A stretch of 64,000 nucleotides of DNA. Source: Polynucleobacter sp. MG-Unter2-18 (GTDB lineage Bacteria > Pseudomonadota > Gammaproteobacteria > Burkholderiales > Burkholderiaceae). Below are positions 59,720-64,000 of this stretch, piece after piece (the stretch's first letter is position 1; each line of letters starts with the position of its first letter). The stretch spans positions 310,001-374,000 of the forward strand of contig NZ_CP061302.1 in NCBI RefSeq assembly GCF_018687675.1, given 5' to 3'. Made by a program: the position numbers and the translations under genes. Under the pieces are notes generated by a model, which saw nothing but the letters and a program-made list of their open reading frames with translations, made no database searches and was not told the DNA's origin.

Positions 59720-60985
59720 ATGAATCGCCTAAGTTCTGCGCTGATCTTTGTGGTTTGCATCCTATTTATAGGAGGAGTGAGTGCACAAGGTCAAAAACCA
59801 CTTTCACTCAATGAGCTGATTGGAATGGCCCTAGAGTCCAGTCCTCAGGTACTAGGCGCAAGAGATCAATCTAAGGCGATTAAGGGACAACTCTCTTCGG
59901 CTCGCGCGATTCCAAATCCTGAGTTTGAAATGAACACTGGACAACAAAGGTCAGCAACTGGTCCGTTGACTACGGGTAATGTGTCATCGTGGTCAGTGAC
60001 TCAGCCTTTGGATATGCCATATACCCGCTATCCCAGGGTAAATGCTGCTGAAGCAAATGTCCGTGCTGCGGAGGCCACTCGTATTGCTTTTGAAATCGAA
60101 ATGATTTCTAGGGTGCAACAACGCTTTTATGAATTGATGCGTCGCGATGCAGAATTAAAAGCTGCCCAAGAAGATTTAGGTTTGACGAAGCAAATTCGTG
60201 ATCGCATGCAAATTCGTTATGACGTCGGTGATACCGCACGATTTGAATTGATTCGCGCGCAAACTGAATTTTTGAATGCGCAAATTAATACTGAATCAAG
60301 TAAGTTGAGGGTTGAGCAGGCCAAGGGCCAGCTTAGGCAGGTAGTGGGACATAGCTTGCCGCCGGACTATGAGGTACTTTCGCAACCCTTAAAGATGGAG
60401 CCATTACCTCCCTTACCGATACTACTCAATGAGCTTAATGCGCAAAGCCCTGAGTTGCAGAAGGCAAAGGCGGAGGTCGAGGCAACTGAGTCAAAGCTGA
60501 GTTTTGAGCAGAACTCTCGCTTACCCCGACTCTCCATTAAAGCCCAGCAATATAACGACCCTAACTTTACTGATCGCCTTTATGGCTTAGTGGTAAGTAT
60601 TCCTATTTGGGATTTTAAGGGTGGTCAGATAGCGGAGGCAGAGGCTAATGCTTCCAAAGCTAGGAACCAATTAAATGCCCAAAGTCAAAGTCTGGAGCAG
60701 CAGTTAGAGACTGCTTATAAGCTTTACCAAATGACAAGTTATCAGGTAAAAATATTGGATCAAGAGGTTGTTCAGTTGGCTTCGAGTGCAAGACGGATTG
60801 CTGAAGTTTCTTACCGTTATGGTGAGCGCGGCATGCTCGAGTATTTGGATGCGCAAAGAACATTTAGAGTGGCTCGTAATGATTTGATCAAGGCTCGCTT
60901 TGATTTAGCTTCAGTTGTTACGGAGATTCAGCGTTTAAGAGCAACCCCAGAGTGGATTGCAAAAATTGAGAGTGGAAAGCAATGA
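59720..60985 (+). CDS. TolC-family outer-membrane factor of an RND efflux system, CzcC-like
   Basis: A 421-residue protein with a signal peptide (MNRLSSALIFVVCILFIGGV, cleavage near SAQ). LSLNELIGMALESSPQVLGA, SARAIPNPEFEMNTGQQRS and RYGERGMLEYLDAQRTFRVA are outer-membrane efflux motifs. It forms the exit duct of a CzcCBA-type complex. ATG 59720 is chosen by the signal peptide over ATG 59627. It overlaps the adaptor gene by four bases. Confidence 0.9.
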   Translation: MNRLSSALIFVVCILFIGGVSAQGQKPLSLNELIGMALESSPQVLGARDQSKAIKGQLSSARAIPNPEFEMNTGQQRSATGPLTTGNVSSWSVTQPLDMPYTRYPRVNAAEANVRAAEATRIAFEIEMISRVQQRFYELMRRDAELKAAQEDLGLTKQIRDRMQIRYDVGDTARFELIRAQTEFLNAQINTESSKLRVEQAKGQLRQVVGHSLPPDYEVLSQPLKMEPLPPLPILLNELNAQSPELQKAKAEVEATESKLSFEQNSRLPRLSIKAQQYNDPNFTDRLYGLVVSIPIWDFKGGQIAEAEANASKARNQLNAQSQSLEQQLETAYKLYQMTSYQVKILDQEVVQLASSARRIAEVSYRYGERGMLEYLDAQRTFRVARNDLIKARFDLASVVTEIQRLRATPEWIAKIESGKQ

Positions 60986-62328
60986 AGCAAAAGTTCACAG
61001 TAATGACAGATCAGTTAAAGGCTTGGTATACCCAATACTTGGCGATTGCAAAAGTCTATGTACAAGAATGGATCGCTGTTGTTATCAAAACCCAAAACGA
61101 TCTATATGTACTGACTCATGAGTGGTTTACCGCCCATTTGCCTCGGGTGGCTCAGCAATATGATAAGAGTCCTCAGTGGACTCAAAAAAGCCTTTTTTAT
61201 CTTCCGTGGTTTTGTTTGTTTTTGATCATCCTCAATTACTTCAACGTATTTGATCGCAGTCCAAGTATCAAATCTGTTCAAGATCCTAATGTGGTGATCG
61301 TGAATACCGACTTACGCAATATGATTACCGACGGACGTATCTATACCGGCACCTTTGTTGAGGAGCTGCGTGCATCTGGCCGTGTTGATTTCAATGAACT
61401 ATTTCTGTCGCGTATTGGGGCAAATGTCACGGGTCGCGTGTCCGATATTTTGGCGATACCGGGACAGCGTGTTAAGCAGGGTGATATTTTGGCAAAAATT
61501 ACTTCAACTGAATTGACCCAATCTCAGCTGTCTTACTTGAAGGCAAAGAGTGCTAGTCAGCTGGCTGATCAAGCCGCTAATCGTGCCAGAATTTTATACA
61601 AAGAGGATGTAATTGCCTTAGCAGAGCTACAAAGACGCGAGGCTGAAGCGAGTAGTGCAAGGGCAGAGTTTCGAGCCACGAACGACCAATTACGCGTTCA
61701 GGGAATGGATCAACCTAGCATTGATCGTTTGGCTAAATCAGGTGTGATTGAATCAATCAATAATGTCATCGCAACCATCCCTGGTGAAATTGTTGAGCGC
61801 AAAATTAATAAGGGGCAGGTAGTTCAACCTGCTGATGCTTTATTTACAGTTGCTGACTTAAGTACTCTTTGGGCTGTTGCGGAGATTCCAGAGAGTAATG
61901 CCTACCTTATTCATAAGGGTCAGAAAGTAACCTTAGTTATTCCGGCCTTAAGAAATGCATCAATTGAGGGTGTTGTTGCTCACGTCGATTCGATCGTCAA
62001 CCCGCAAACACGCACAGTTGTCGTCAGAATGGAAGTGCCCAATAAAGATAGCCTTATCAAGCCAGGCATGTTGGCAACCATGATGATTGAGAGCCAGCCT
62101 ACTGAGCGATTACTAGTTCCCTCTAGCGCGGTGATTCGTGAAGATAATCATGATCACGTATTTATTCGTGAGGATGAAGATACCTATCGGATGGTCACGG
62201 TTAAATTAGGTCCAGAGGGCAAGGGCTATCGCCCAGTCATTTCCGGCCTGAAGGATGGTCAGGAAATCGCCGTTAATGGTGCCTTTCACTTAAATACGGA
62301 ACGCAAGAGACAGTTGAGTGGTGGTTAG
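60982..62328 (+). CDS. RND efflux adaptor (membrane fusion protein), CzcB-like
   Basis: A 448-residue periplasmic adaptor. A membrane anchor (SLFYLPWFCLFLIILNYFNV, about 70-90) follows an unusual 70-residue cytoplasmic segment rich in Trp and Tyr. The periplasmic part holds a barrel-sandwich hybrid (ANVTGRVSDILAIPGQRVKQ), a helical hairpin, IPGEIVERKINKGQVVQPAD and a beta-barrel. It bridges the pump and the outer-membrane factor. It stops five bases before the pump ATG. Confidence 0.88.
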   Translation: MKQKFTVMTDQLKAWYTQYLAIAKVYVQEWIAVVIKTQNDLYVLTHEWFTAHLPRVAQQYDKSPQWTQKSLFYLPWFCLFLIILNYFNVFDRSPSIKSVQDPNVVIVNTDLRNMITDGRIYTGTFVEELRASGRVDFNELFLSRIGANVTGRVSDILAIPGQRVKQGDILAKITSTELTQSQLSYLKAKSASQLADQAANRARILYKEDVIALAELQRREAEASSARAEFRATNDQLRVQGMDQPSIDRLAKSGVIESINNVIATIPGEIVERKINKGQVVQPADALFTVADLSTLWAVAEIPESNAYLIHKGQKVTLVIPALRNASIEGVVAHVDSIVNPQTRTVVVRMEVPNKDSLIKPGMLATMMIESQPTERLLVPSSAVIREDNHDHVFIREDEDTYRMVTVKLGPEGKGYRPVISGLKDGQEIAVNGAFHLNTERKRQLSGG

Positions 62329-62333
62329 TCACG

Positions 62334-64000
62334 ATGATTGAAAAAATTGTTCGCCTCTCACTACAACAGCGTTTATTAGTTGTCATCATTGCACTGGTAT
62401 TGTTTGTTGCAGGTTTACTGGCAACAAAACGATTATCGGTCGATGCATTCCCTGATGTTACTAACGTTCAAATTCAGATTGCAGCGGAGGCTCCAGGCCG
62501 ATCCCCAGAAGAGGTTGAGCGTTTTGTCACAGTGCCTATTGAGTTGAGTATGACGGGCTTGCCCGGTTTAACTGAGATGCGCTCACTCAATCGCAATGGT
62601 ATTTCAGTCATTACTTTGGTCTTTTCAGAAAAGACAGATCTTTACTTTGCCAGACAGCTGGTTACGGAGCGCTTGATTGAAGTGGCCTCTGCTATGCCAG
62701 TGGGTATTACTCCCGTTATGGCGCCGCCGTCGACTGGTTTGGGGGAAATTTATCAATACACACTCGACCATCCATCGGATGGCGATAGGCAGCTGACGGT
62801 TGAAGAGCTTGAGGAGCGTCGCACGATTCAGGATTGGATTGTTCGTCCGATGTTGCGATCTATCGCAGGTGTTGCAGAGATTAATACGCAAGGCGGTTAT
62901 GCACGCGAGTACCAGGTCTTAGTCAATCCTGAAAGATTGCGTCACTATCAAGTAGGTCTTCGAGATATCTATGAAGCACTTGCCAGAAACAATGCTAATT
63001 CCGGTGGTGGGCAGTTACCTACTTATGCAGAGCGCTATCTCATACGTGGAGTGGGACTCATTACTAAACCCGAAGATATTGGAAAAATTATTCTCAAGGA
63101 AGTAAAGGGCATTCCGGTCTATGTGAAGAACGTAGCTGAAGTTACTATTGGTAGCGAAATTCGGCAGGGAGCTGCCATTAAGAATGGCTATACCGAGAGT
63201 GTTGCTGGGATCATTCAAATGATCCGTGGTGGTAACGCGCGCGAAGTGGTTAATCGTATTAAGCTCAAAGTAGCCGAGATTAATGAGGGCAAGTTATTAC
63301 CTGACGGACTACAAATCGTGCCGTTTTACGATCGCACGGATCTTGTCAATGCGGCGATGTTTAATGTCGCCAAAGTATTGATTGAAGGCGTCATTCTCGT
63401 AGTCATTCTGCTATTTTTATTCTTAGGTGATGTTCGTTCATCTCTCATTGTGGTGGCGACTTTAATTTTGACGCCGCTATTAACTTTTTTGGTCATGAAT
63501 CGGTATGGCATCTCTGCTAACTTAATGTCCCTTGGTGGTCTCGCGATTGCGATTGGCATTATGGTAGATGGATCTGTAGTGGTTGTAGAAAACACCTTTG
63601 CCAAGCTAGGTGAAAGACTCAAAATGGGCGAGTCGAAGATTCGTATTATTTTGGAGGCTGCTACTGAGGTTGGTACTCCAGTGCTGTTTGGTGTTGGCAT
63701 CATTATTTTGGTTTTCATGCCGCTTCTTTCTTTGGAGGGCATGGAAGGAAAAATGTTTGCGCCAATGGCCATTACGATTGCAATCGCATTAACCATCTCA
63801 CTCATTCTTTCATTCACCTTATCGCCAGTTTTATGCTCTTACATCCTCAAAGGTGGAAGTGAAGATGACACAAAGGTTGTGGCTCGTTTGCGGGCTCCCT
63901 ATGAGCGCTGGTTACATTGGTGCCTTGCCAATCCAAAGTTGGTTGTCAAAAGATCATTAATAGGATTAGTTGCCAGCATCATTGGCTTTGCCCTTCTCGG
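62334..64000 (+). CDS. heavy-metal RND efflux pump, CzcA/CusA family, N-terminal part
   Basis: An open frame of 555 codons running off the right edge. It starts MIEKIVRLSLQQRLLVVIIA (first helix), then KRLSVDAFPDVTNVQIQI and RSPEEVERFVTVPIELSMTG of the porter domain. The proton-relay helix reads AIGIMVDGSVVVVEN (residues 406-420) with Asp412. This differs from the DFG-x3-DGA pattern of CzcA and the AIG-x3-DAA pattern of CusA, so the metal is not obvious. With the riboswitch upstream, manganese or a related divalent ion is a reasonable guess. Confidence 0.92.
   Translation, partial: MIEKIVRLSLQQRLLVVIIALVLFVAGLLATKRLSVDAFPDVTNVQIQIAAEAPGRSPEEVERFVTVPIELSMTGLPGLTEMRSLNRNGISVITLVFSEKTDLYFARQLVTERLIEVASAMPVGITPVMAPPSTGLGEIYQYTLDHPSDGDRQLTVEELEERRTIQDWIVRPMLRSIAGVAEINTQGGYAREYQVLVNPERLRHYQVGLRDIYEALARNNANSGGGQLPTYAERYLIRGVGLITKPEDIGKIILKEVKGIPVYVKNVAEVTIGSEIRQGAAIKNGYTESVAGIIQMIRGGNAREVVNRIKLKVAEINEGKLLPDGLQIVPFYDRTDLVNAAMFNVAKVLIEGVILVVILLFLFLGDVRSSLIVVATLILTPLLTFLVMNRYGISANLMSLGGLAIAIGIMVDGSVVVVENTFAKLGERLKMGESKIRIILEAATEVGTPVLFGVGIIILVFMPLLSLEGMEGKMFAPMAITIAIALTISLILSFTLSPVLCSYILKGGSEDDTKVVARLRAPYERWLHWCLANPKLVVKRSLIGLVASIIGFALL

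Overview
The window looks like a chromosomal segment of a freshwater betaproteobacterium of the Burkholderiaceae, most like Polynucleobacter. That is an inference from gene content and style: a Bug-type solute receptor next to an amidohydrolase, a DUF934-cysI-cobA-cbiX sulfur block, monomeric isocitrate dehydrogenase, a phasin, short intergenic gaps and moderate GC. No rRNA, tRNA, insertion sequence, prophage or CRISPR array was seen.

Layout. 1-13417 (+) is a surface-glycan cluster: a complete CMP-pseudaminic acid pathway (pseB end, pseC, pseF, a pseG-pseH fusion, pseI), then a second sugar module (ketoisomerase and aminotransferase), two methyltransferases, a phytanoyl-CoA dioxygenase-like protein and four predicted glycosyltransferases. 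Much of this block looks richer in G+C than the rest. A 570-base gene-free gap separates it from a WecA/MraY-like initiating phosphosugar transferase (13990-15084, -). 15147-19729 holds a ChaA-like cation/proton antiporter and the sulfite-reduction/siroheme genes. 19894-22437 is a small defence/toxin-antitoxin island (higBA, an unknown 105-residue gene, and an XRE regulator with an AbiEii-type nucleotidyltransferase). A third toxin-antitoxin pair lies at 27826-28486.

22447-36210 is mostly metabolic and transport genes, ending in a branched-chain amino-acid type ABC importer whose second permease and first ATPase are fused. 36314-38408 is a sulfite exporter / persulfide dioxygenase-like / ArsR-type thiol-switch module. 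38433-41155 (-) is a four-gene unit (outer-membrane protein, FMN-binding protein, ApbE, small membrane protein) behind tandem Fur-box-like palindromes, probably an iron-regulated extracytoplasmic electron-transfer system. 41304-59257 is housekeeping: nuclease, lytic transglycosylase, FKBP, MFS exporter, icd, MsrPQ, lipocalin, MBL hydrolases, RsuA-like pseudouridine synthase, pterin dehydratase, parvulin and phasin.

59461-64000 holds a strong candidate for a manganese-sensing yybP-ykoY riboswitch in front of a heavy-metal RND efflux operon (outer-membrane factor, adaptor, and a pump cut off by the window edge). This and the shared near-leaderless promoter layout of the three toxin-antitoxin loci are the most interesting findings.
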